A stretch of DNA of 64,000 bases from Ambrosia x helenae (lineage: Eukaryota > Streptophyta > Magnoliopsida > Asterales > Asteraceae), in NCBI GenBank assembly GCA_030844895.1, contig CM061232.1, positions 82,850,555 to 82,914,554 of the forward strand, given 5' to 3'. The notes below the pieces were generated by a model. It searched no databases. It was not told where the DNA came from and saw only the letters and a program-made list of their open reading frames with translations. Within the stretch, counting starts at the first letter, position 1, and every line of letters starts with the position of its first letter. The position numbers and the translations under genes were made by a program. Positions 42,684 through 54,900 of the stretch are shown piece after piece.

Positions 42684-45600
42684 ATGAAAGGTGTCTACTT
42701 TTTGTGTTGCCTTATGTTTGTAATATGTTTGTTAGTAGAAATTAAGGCAGATGAAGCAGATAATGATGGCGTTTATATTGTGTATATGGGCTCTGCTGCT
42801 ACCTCAAGGAACGACCATAGTCTACTTCTAACTTCCCTAGAAGAAAGGTAACCCGTTCGTCTTAAGTATTTATTTTGTTTGTTTATGGGATCGTATTTAT
42901 CATTCATGCAAACATGAGTGCCGTGTTTTTATTTAGTACGGAGTAGTATTTTTTAAAATAAATTCTAATTGTATAACTAGCAAATTACATCAAGATATAT
43001 AGTCCCGTTTAAAAAAAAAATAAAGGCGTAAACATTAGTAATTAGTTTGTGTAGTGTTTTATAATCCAAATTAAGTCGGTAAAATCTAAGTCAGGTAAAG
43101 GTAAAACTTGTCAAATAGGGAAATATTTAAACTCATCTTAAAACGAAACGTGTCAAATGAGTGGAACGAGCCAAAAGTAACATGGACATTCATATGCATT
43201 CAATATCATAGGCCACAAGGGGCGGTCATCAATTCATCACATTTATCACACTATCACACCCAATCATTTTATGTCACCTCATTCTATCACATTTCAACAT
43301 TAAACCCATGTGGTGGTATTCACAATTATCACTAAAATCATCACTCAATAACCTTGTGACACCTCATTCCATCACATCTATTACTATTTTTTATAATAAA
43401 ACACAAGAGAGAAAGTGTTGGTCCCCACCTACTTTTTCAAATAAAAACAAAAATTGATTGTGCACATGGTTTGTTTATACCGTGATAGTCATCACGGTTT
43501 CTTTGATTTCGCGACCGTGACTCAGAGGGGGCGGTGTTTTACGGCCATCGCGGCATCACGGGGTGGCCATCACGGACCACCCCGGCTGCCCTTAGGTAGA
43601 ACGAGCATCCACAATGTGATCAATACCATGAGACCATAAACGTCTAAGGCAACAAGGGGTGGTTTATAACTTATCACATTCAACACACTATCACACCAAT
43701 CAGATTCTGCCATCTCATTTTATCACATTCTATCATATTTCATCACTAAACTCATGCGACGGTGTTCACATTCTATCATTTCATCACTAATTTTTTTTTA
43801 AATAAACTAAAAACATTATATTAAGTAAAAAACATTAAATTAAATAAAAAAACCTTAAATTAAACTAAAAAACATTACATTTAATAAAAAAACATAAAAA
43901 TAACCTAAAAACCATAAAAAACAGAAAAATAAACATTAAAAACCTAAAAAATAAAAAAAATAAACCTAAAAGTTACATGGCCAACCCCACTTGTGGGAAA
44001 TTTAACGTTTTCGATCGATGAGAATCGACTTGTATGGTTCTTCGGCATCTTCATGCGACTCCTTCAACACCCTCAAATCTTTATTTTTTGCAATTTCGCA
44101 CAAATGTTTCATGTAGGTTTTTCTCTTTGTATTTTCAAGTTCGCCAAATGCTTACGCCTTTCCCGATTCTCATCAATTTCCACCATCTTTGCCGACTTGT
44201 ATTCAGTCATCGCCTCCATACAAGGCTCTTTGCCTTTGCCACTTGACGACTCGACACTCTTCCTTCGAGCCGTGGTTCTTGTCGGGGTAGTGTCGTCTTC
44301 GGGGTCGGGAAATTCATCATTCAAATTAAGCTCGGGCATGTTGGTAGACAGCGCGTCCGTTGATGGTGTACAATTTCCCGAGTCAGAGGTTTTAGATCGT
44401 TTTTTAGAACGACCACTCCTTCCCTTTCCCCTTCCCCTTCCTCCACGAGGGCCGGTCGGCCCAAGTCCGGTTAACTCCGGAATATCAAGGGGAACCCACT
44501 TCGAATGAACTCTTGCAACTTCCCAAGAGTCCAACGAAGTAAAACCATTCCTAACGTATGCCCGCTGATAATCGTTGAGGGCCGCTTGTATGATTTCCAC
44601 ATCCGACGCTCCACTTGGCCAAAGACGTTTCTATAATTTATAAAAATCATATAAAGTTAATAATTTTTATAAAAAAATATATAAAGTAAACGATTTATAA
44701 GAAAAAAAATAACATCATATACCTGTGTGACGTAGAGGGCGTTGAATTTACTCTTTTTTTTTCTGTAAATCGTTCCATTTACCGGTTATTTGAACCATCC
44801 GCCTTCTCGTCATACCGGTAAGTTGTTCAAAGTGGGCATTCACTTGCAGCCAAAAAGTCTCGGATGGTTGTTGATTTCCGACGCGTTTGTCCTTGGAAAT
44901 ATGTAAAAACGACTTGGTCAGCGCCACTTCTTCTTCTTGCGACCAGGGAGTTCTTTCTTTTGGCCCGGTATCTCCTCCTCTTCTTCCTTTTCCTCTTCCT
45001 CTTGCTGCTTGCACTGGTATCTCCTCTTCTTCCTCTTCCTCTTCCTCAATCTCTTCTTCATATTCATCATCATCTTCTTCCTCGGAATCTTGAACCGTAT
45101 AGTTCTCTGGATCGCGAACCCCATAACGGTCGAACATAGGTAGATCAATCGGATCAGGAGGTGTTTGAAACACTCCAGATGCAATTTGGGTTGGCATGTT
45201 GGGTTGAGGGTAGTGCTGTGGATATTGGTTTGGAAGCGAGAATTGTTGGGTTTGAAACATAAGGTTTTGAAAACTTTGGTTTTGATAGGATTGGTGTGTA
45301 GGTTTTGGGGTTGGTGGTGCGTTTTCACGAAATCGAGCCGGTTCGCCTAAGTTAGGCCGAACCTTTGGTCTAAACTTTCGTTTCGTAGTCATTTGTTTCT
45401 TGCTTGATCCTTCCATTTTTTTTATTGTAGTGTTTGATTTTGTGTTGTTTTGATTGTGTGTTATTTTGATTTGAAATGGAAATGTATATATAGTGATTTG
45501 GGAAAAAAAGTTTTTTTTATTAAATAAACGGTCAAACCCCAACGGCTAGATTCCAGCGTGATGGCCATCACGAAAATAACCATCGCGGCCGTGATAGAGT

Positions 45601-48600
45601 TGGGGGGGGGGGTGTTTTCACGGGCATCACGCCATCACGGAGTGGCCATCACGTACCACCCCGGCTAGCCTAAGTGTGTCTGTGTGTGAAGGCAGAGAGA
45701 GCTCATCCACAAAGAGAGAAGATTGAATTGTTAATTTCTAACTTTATCATATTTGAAACAATAATTTATTAATTAATTTTTAATTTTCTAAAAGTTAAAA
45801 TGGGAAGTGTTGGAAGGTCAACTTACATGATATGACTTAAAACCGTTTTAACTATACTACAATGTACCCGCATTTAGATAGTCAACTTGCTTTTTCCGCA
45901 CATTTGTTTTTTTTTACCCATCACCATCTGGTCGAGTGATAGCCCAATAACCTTTAATGTGGAGGTCATAGCCGGCCCTTGAGTGGGTCAGGGAGGTCAA
46001 CCGGTCAGGGCTCGAAAATATTGGGGGCACATTTAAAAAAAATCCTATATGTATGTATATCTATATGTTTTTTTTTAAACACATCTTTAAACATTTAAAC
46101 TCGGGTCTATTAAACACATCTTTTAAATTATAAAATAACTCAAATACTAGTAACCCATAACAAGTTTAAAAGCCCATTACTCATTTCATTTAATTAAATA
46201 AAAAAAATAGAAGAAACCTGCGACACACACAAGCAAACAAAATTTTCCCCCAACCTAATTTAAAAGCTTTGGGCTAAAAAGAATGTTAAAGAAGTTTCAT
46301 TTAGCCTGGGTTACTTATTCGCTTAATACGGTATGTCATTAACTCATTGTAATACTTTAATCGTTGTTTAAAAATATAGTTTACGTTATTTATTTCGCCA
46401 AGGTTTAAGGGTAAGAGGCACATTTTTCGTGGCTTAGCCCAGGCACCTGAATTCTCAGGGACGGCCCTGGTGAAGGTTATGGCTTGAAGTCTCACCTAGA
46501 GCAAATTTATTCTAAGTTAAGTCATAGATTTTACCACAGTGGAGGTTATGGCTTGAAGTCTCATCTAGAGCAAATTTATTCTAAGTTAAGTCACAGATTT
46601 TACCACAGTAGACTTTCAGGTGTTGGGTTTCCTCTGGATTTGTTGTGGGCTAGGTCACCAACGCCGTCTGCATTCGTGAGCGTGGGTGACCCTTTACCAT
46701 TGTTTTATCCGGGTGATCAGGCTATCGTTGGTAAAAATAAATAAATATGTTTTTTTTTTTTTTTATCATTAATAGATAAAATGGGTAAAACAATAAAAAA
46801 ACAAGTTAAATAAAAATAGTTAAATAGTTTCAAAAGTCACCCTTCAATGCATACAACTAGGGCTGCAAACGAACCGAACGAACACAAACAAGGCCTTGTT
46901 CGTGTTCGTTTGTTAAGAAAATTATGTGTTCACGAACAGTTCATGAACACTTACCGAACGAAATTTTCTGTTCGTGTTCGTTTGTTAAGAAAACACTCAT
47001 GTTCGTGTTCGTTTGTTAATTTTGTTCATGAACGCACACGAACATAAAAAGACATTAATGAACACAAACAAGTGTTTATGAACACAAAGAAGTGTTTATG
47101 AACAGAACCAAACACAAACGGACATATATTAACTTTTGAATAACATCGAATTCACATACATTAAGATAAATAAAAATAAAAAAATATAAAAAAGTATAAA
47201 AATTAAAAACCTTACTAAACTATAGAACACAAACGAACATAAACGAATACGTTACCGAACGTTCACGAACATAAACGAACGAACGTGACCTCTATTCATG
47301 TTCGTTCGTTTAACAAAACGAACGAAAATTTTTGTTCGTGTTCGTTCGTTTATTAAACAAACGAACACGAACGAACTTCCCGCCGAACGGTTCATGAACT
47401 GTTCGCTGAAAGTTCAGTTCGTTTGCAGCTTTACATACAACCTCACATCTCTCTCTATATACAGTGTAAAAAAGTTATATACTTTAGAGCATTCACACTA
47501 TATACTTCATCTCTATCTCAATAATTACATTAAAAATCACCATATTTCTCTCTTTTTCTATTTAATAATACTTATTTTATACTTTTATTATTATCTTTTC
47601 TATCCCCTCTCATCACAACCAATTTTAAAAATATTAAAAAATTATAGAGAGTGAACAGTGTATCCTCCAAATTTACTGATGAACAGTGTCTTCTCTATAT
47701 ATTTTCTCTCTCCTTTGCTCACAACCACTTATACTCACTCTATATCATATAAAGGCCCCCTCACATTAATATAGAGCATATGCTCTTAACCCGTTACCTA
47801 TTCTGCCCAATCAACCATTCATGCTTTCATCTTAGTGTGTAGAAAAAAACTAACAAAACATAAACAAATTTATTATGAGCTAGGAAAAACAATCCAGTTT
47901 TGCATAACTACAAAAACAGCTTCTTGGGATTTGCTGCTCACTTAACAAAAAAAGAAGCAGATGAAATTGCTCAAAGACCAGGTGTTGTATCAGTCTTCCC
48001 TGACCCAGTCTTGCAACTTCACACAACTCGTTCATGGGATTTCCTAAAGTACCATTCTGGAGTAGAAATCGGCTCAAAACTTAGTGCTAAATACAACACT
48101 GGAAGTTCAAATGCAGCTTCAGATATCGTCATAGGCATTCTGGACACAGGTATTTCTTCGAAACTTCAACTTTGGCTAAGTAAGTTATGAATAACTTGAT
48201 CTTGGTTATGTTTCATCTCTAACGCGTAAAAAATGAACTAGATAAAAAAGGGCACATTTTAAATGAGTGAAGCATTCAGAATGTATTTTTATGGATAAAT
48301 CATTACATTTAATAACATTAAAAAAAAGGGTGGCGGCGCAGTTTGTTGCCCGTCTACCTTCTACTTTGATGTAATTTGACAAGTTTTAGAAATGACATTC
48401 AAAAAAAGGAATATATGTTTTTGAAAAAAAAAAAAATTAATAACCTATAATGATTTTTTTGCTGAACTAGTGGAAAAACAAAACTTTTTTGTGCCTATGG
48501 TAGATGTCAAAAATAAGTTTTGCATTTTGGTAGAACCGCAATCTAAGATTGCGGTTGTGTCTTACGTGGCAACTGAGTCGACTGGTGATGCATTGATGGC

Positions 48601-48895
48601 ATGGACATGTAGGATATACCTGCAATCTGAGATTGTGGGTTTCATTATGAAAATCCAATACCGCAATCTAAGCTTGCGGTTCTCTATTGTGTCTTCTTAA
48701 CTTTTTTTTTCCCTAATACCGCAATCTGAGAATGCAGTAAGGTTCGAGTCAGCATCACCTTGCACTTTTCGTCCCAGTCATCCAACGTGCTGTTTGACTC
48801 AGTAGCCACATAAGAAAGATTGCGGTTCCACCAAAAAGCAAAAACCCTTTCTGACATCTACCATAGGCACAAAAAGTTTAGATTTTCTACTAGTT

Positions 48896-48930
<35 letters not shown>

Positions 48931-51900
48931 ATAATGTTCATGAAACATTGTACCTTTTGTAATCATATATGACATTCTAGTGATATATAATAAAGTGATT
49001 CTAGCTGAGAATTTTTTTTGTCAACCCAACAACCCCTTGAAGGCAACATAAGTTGTGCTTCACCTATACCATTGGTTGGTATTAATGGGCCAGTAAGTTT
49101 TCCCTAATGGGGCTCATGGTTTCTCAAAACAGAAGATATATACCCCGTGGAACATTTACGAAACTATGCAGTGTGAAATGATGCTGTATATATCATCTTG
49201 TGTTTTGAACATGGTGATTTAGGTATATGGCCGGAGTCTGAGAGTTTTAGTGATGAAGGCTTTGGTCCAATTCCGTCAAAATGGAAAGGAACTTGCATGA
49301 AAAGCGACGATTTCACAACTGCAAACTGTAATAGGTAACTTTCAACAACTATCTTCATAACGAGTCAAATCGAGTCATTTGTAAAAAAAGGTCAAACATG
49401 CCTACATTGGCATGCGGCATGCCTCACTATATTTTCTATATTTTTGAGCTTTATTATAACTAACTTATTAGACTAGATACTTGTTTTAATAGTGTAACAT
49501 TTTAAATAATATGTTCTTGCTAAATCCAGACAGTTTCGCGAGTTAATAACACCACCTGAATAATTAATGCTATTAGGAAACTAATCGGAGCACGATACTA
49601 CGCTTTTGGAGGTTTTCTCAGCTCCCCAAGAGACCATCATGGGCACGGGACACACACTGCCTCAACAGCTGCTGGGAATATCGTACGTAACGCATCTTAT
49701 TATGGTCTTGCAATAGGCACAGCCAAGGGTGGTTTTCCCGGTTCAAGAATTGCATCATACCGGGTTTGTGGGCCTGCTGGTTGTAAAGGATCAAATATAT
49801 TGGCTGCATTTGATGATGCTATAGAAGATGGCGTGGATGTATTATCGCTATCTCTTGGTTCATCGTCCGGATTTGGACCTAACTTTCAGAGAGATCCAAT
49901 AGCCATTGGATCCTTTCATGCAATGGAAAAGGGGATCACAGTTGTTTGTTCTGCAGGAAATGATGGGCCAAGAAAAGGCTCAGTTGTTAATGTTGCTCCA
50001 TGGATCCTAACCGTTGCAGCGAGTTCTATTGACCGTGATTTTCAGGCTGATATCACATTGGGTGACAAAACTGTCATAAAGGTAACCGTTTACTTGCAAA
50101 TTGGTTGATTCGGGTTATGTTTTCGTAATCCCATTTTGGCTCAACATCAACATGTATGTTTTGAAGCTTTTTTGACACTAACAAATTTTTATCCTTTTAC
50201 ACTACAAAACATTACCAACCTTTTTTCAAGGAATTAGGGGTGTAAACTATTGGAGAAGGTAAATTGACTGAATAACTTTTCTCATTAATCAGCAATGAAT
50301 ATATAATACAAAGATATGCAACAAAATAGGAAACTAGTTAATTGCTACAACAATCATTCCTAAGAATTTGCAATTTACTATCTTTACATAATATTAGCTA
50401 TTACACCCCCGCAGTCGAATCGGGAGGACGCCGAACGTTGAGACTGGAGCGGAAATCATCGAATAGAACTCGAGGTAACCCCTTGGTGAAGATGTCGGCG
50501 ACCTGATAGCGAGAAGGGACATGTAAGACACGAACACACCCCCGTTGTACCTGCTCTCTAACAAAATGAATATCCAGTTCAATATGTTTGGTTCGTTGGT
50601 GTTGAACCGGGTTCCCCGATAAATATATTGCGCTGACATTGTCACAATAAACCAGTGTAGCTTTGAGGAGAGGCCGGTTCAGCTCAAGTAGCAAGTTACG
50701 AAGCCAACAAATTTCGGACACAACATTAGCGACCCCTCTGTACTCTGCTTCGGCACTCGACCGAGACACCGTCGGCTGACGTTTGGACGACCAAGAAAGT
50801 AAGTTGTCGCCAAGATAGACACAATAACCTGAAGTAGAGCGGCGAGTGTCAGGGCATCCTGCCCAATCTGCATCAGTATAGGCACGAAGAGAGATATTAG
50901 GGGCCGGTGTGAGAGAGAGACCGTATTCAGTGGTGCCTTGTAGATACCGAATGATACGCTTGAGAGCGTTCCAATGATCGTCAGATGGAGAGTGCATATG
51001 CATACATATCTGTTGAATAGCATAGGAGATATCAGGACGTGTGAACGTGAGATACTGAAGATCACCTGCCAAACTGCGATAGGTGGTAGGGTCATTAAAA
51101 GGAGCGGAACCGGCAGTACTTAGCTTGGAACCAGTGTCGACCGGAGTAGCAACCGGGTTACAAGAATCCATGGCAGCACGATGTGTGATGTCTCTGGCAT
51201 AGGACTGCTGCGAGAGGAACATACTGTCACCTGTCCGGGTGACAGAGATACCAAGGAAGTGAGACAGTGGGCCTAAGTCTTTCATGGCGAACTCAGCAGA
51301 CAGGGAGTGCAGCAGACGAGCACGAAGTCCATCAGAAGAAGTGGTGAGGATGATGTCGTCTACGTAGAGAAGTAAGTAGGCGGTATCCTGACCACTGTGA
51401 TATATGAACAGAGAGGTGTCAGACTTGCTTTGGACGAACCCCTGCAATAAAACAAAGTCAGTAAAACGCTGGTACCAGGCCTGGGGGGCCTGCTTCAAGC
51501 CGTAGAGTGACTTCTTCAGCTTGCAGACATAGCCTGGAAAATGTGAGTCCCGGAACCCCATAGGTTGATGCATAAACACTGTTTCCGCCAGGTTGCCATG
51601 AAGAAAGGAATTCGTGACATCTAATTGATGAATGCCCCATGAGCGTGATAACGCCAATGTCAAAATGAGTCTAATCGTCGCTGGTTTGACGACCGGACTG
51701 AAGGTGTCACCACAATCAATACCTACCTGCTGACTACGACCATCACACACTAGATGGGCTTTGTAGCGTTCTAAGCTGCCATCCGAACGAAACTTATGTT
51801 TAAATAGCCACATACACCGAATAACATTCATGTCAGGTTGACGAGGAACTAACTCCCAAGTCTCATTTTTAATAAGTGCACTAAACTCATTGGTCATGGC

Positions 51901-54900
51901 ATGAAGCCATTCAGGAGAGGGCAAGGCAACCTGTGGGGACTTAGGAATAGGCACAATAGTGGTGGTGTAAAGGTTATACGGTGTCTTTGGTTTGGTAATA
52001 CCGTCCATGGCACGTGTGCGCATGGTACGGGTCAGAGGTGGTGGCGGATGAGTAGGAGGTGTGGTTGTGGTGGGCTGAGGGTGGGCCGTAGAGGAAGTAG
52101 GGGATGTGTTAGTGGGCTGGTTCATTTGGGCCGGCCGGTTCTGGGAGGGAGTGGCCAAGCCTGGGGGAGGTAAAGGGCCTGGTTGTGGGTCAGTGGATGG
52201 GCCAGCAGCAGAGTGGGCCTGAGACGAAGGCCTGGCCCGGCGTGAGTAGGTAATGGGCTGGGTGGCAGTGGGCGGAGGTGAGGGAATGGGCTGTTCTTGT
52301 TGAGAAGGGGCAGTTGGCTGGATTTTTGTCTTTGTGGAGGGACAAATGTGATCCCAAAGGAGTGGACTAAGCCCACTGTCCAGGAATGAGTAAGTGGATG
52401 GTTCGGTAGGTAGGGTGGTAGCAAATGGAAATATTGTCTCCTCGAAATGCACGTGACGAGAGAGAAAAATGGAGTTGGTGGTGAGGTCTAAGCAACGGTA
52501 TCCCCGATGATTAGGCGGGTAACCGAGGAAGACACAAGGTTTTGAGTGGTTGGCAAGTTTGTTTATGGTGGTGGATGGAAGTAAGGGGTAGCATAAACAC
52601 CCGAACACGCGAAGGTGGTCATAAGTGGGATCGCATTTATACAAACGCGAGGTGGGGGAAAGGAAATTGGTGTGTTTGTTTGGGATGATATTTAGTAAGT
52701 AGGTGGCGGTTTCGAGGGCATGGTGCCAAAAAGATGGCGGCAAAGAGGAGTGAGCAAGGAGGGAGCGTATCATATTATTAATGGTTCGAATTTTTCGCTC
52801 AGCCTTACCGTTTTGAGATGATGTGTATGGGCAAGAAAAACGGAAATGCATGCCATTAGTACGACAAAATTATGGAATGAATTATTGTCATATTCTTTGC
52901 CGTTATCACATTGAAACTGTTTAATTTTGCTACCAAATTGAGTAGAGATGTAGTTGTGAAAAATTGTGAAAATAGAGAAGACGTTGGATTTATTTGTTAA
53001 GGGAAAGGTCCAAAGAAAATTGGTATAGTCATCTAAAAACAAGATGTAATACCGGTGGCCCCCGGTGCTAGGTACCGGGGACGTCCATAGGTCACTGTGA
53101 ATGATATCAAACGGTAAGCAAGTACGATTATTAGAATCAGTAAATGGCAAGCGCACACTTTTACCAAAAACACAAGCCTGACATAATGTTTTGTCATGTT
53201 TATTAAAAGAACTAGAAACAGATAAAGGAATTGAATTTAAAACTGAAAAACTAGTGTGTCCAAGGCGTTGTTGATGCCAACGGTCCTGAGAGGTGGCCAC
53301 AAAAGCTTAAGAGGTGGTGGTGGAAGGAAGCGGTGCTGTCAGTGGGTAAAGATCTCCTGTGCTATTGCATCTGAGGAGGTGTGCCTTGGTCTTGAGATCC
53401 TTCACAGTAAAACCGAAGGGGTCAAATTCAATGGATAATAAGTTATCAGTTGTAAGTTTACGTCCAGATATAAGGTTTTTGACAAGATTGGGGGCATAAA
53501 GGACATTGTTCAATTTAAAGGGTGGGAATGGAGGTGGTAGGGTGAGGTTGCCTTGACCAATGACCGGAATAGTCATACCATTACCAACGACAATAAATTT
53601 ATTAGTGCAAGTATTAAAAGAAGACGGAAAGTTAGTACCTTGTGGGGTTTTCATGTGACCAGAGGCCCCGGTGTCCATAACGCCGTGCGGGTCTTGTTGT
53701 TGGAGGGATAGAGCATACAGGGCCTGCTGGATATCTGTAGGAGATAAAGTGGCCGTGTAGGCCTGGTTTGGGGCCGCACCAAGGATACCTGCAGAATTGT
53801 TACTCGGGGCCGAAGGGTATGGACAGGGCGGTGTACCAGATGTGTTTGCAGGAGTGTTTTGCATTAGTGAACTCCATTGGTTAGCAGCCCAAGAATTGGG
53901 AAAAACAATATAAGGGTGTTGAGTGGTGTTACCAGAGGTTCGGCCGCCCCGGGAGCCGCCCCGGGTACGATTCTGAAATCTGTTTTTCCCGCGAGTCTGG
54001 CTGCGACCACGGCTGGAGGTAGCAGCAGCAGTGGTATTAGAGACGGTGGTAGCAAGGGCTGTGGCAGAAGCAGAAGCGGCCCGGGCAGAGAGCGACTTTT
54101 TGGTGGATTCAGCCATCGTTAGACGAGAGCGGCATTCACTGAAAGTAGGCAAGGGGTGCCGATTTGCAAAACAGTTGAAATACACTCATAGGCCTCCGTA
54201 AGACCTGCAAGAAGCTGAGTTACCAGGCGTTGATTGTCGACAGGGGCACCCACACTGTTTAATTGTTCAGCGAGATGCTTGACCTGTTGACAATACGCAG
54301 CCATGTTGGGAAACGCCTCAAGATGAATATTGGAAAACTGCTGTTGAAGAAGGATTTGACGGGCGAGTTTATTATCATTAAAATGGTCAGCAATTGCCTG
54401 CCATGCCTCGTGGGCGGTTTGACCTGGGATGAGAATGATATGAAGAAGGGGTTTAGATATAGTGCCGTATATCCACTGCAAAACCAGGGCGTCAAGGCGA
54501 GACCAGAGGGCATCGGCCTCGGCCTGGTCTGCCAGGGCCTTGGCGGCGTCTGCATCAGAGGAGGAGCCGGGTAAAGGGGAGGCTGTGGGACGGGGCTGCA
54601 GGTGGTTATATACCTGGTAGACACGACAATGCACCTCAAAGAGGGCTGTCCAGGTGGTGTAGTGGGGTGATTCATCCTCGAGAATCAAGGGAATCACGTT
54701 TTTGATGTTTGTGACTGTCATCGCAGGATGAAGTTTTGTATCCATAGGGTCAGTCATGGTGAAGAAAAGGGCAGAAAATAAGAACAGAGGAGGGAGGACA
54801 GTAGAGGGAAGGGGCGGAAGGGTGGTGGTGAATCACCGGAAAGTGGGCGGCGATCGGAAGAAGGGGGTAGGGTTTACAATGATACCATATTGGAGAAGGT

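Noticed and set aside
48465..48895. Three-base duplication for the CACTA-like MITE
   Set aside because: Flanks CTG and CAA do not match; class assignment rests on the termini only.
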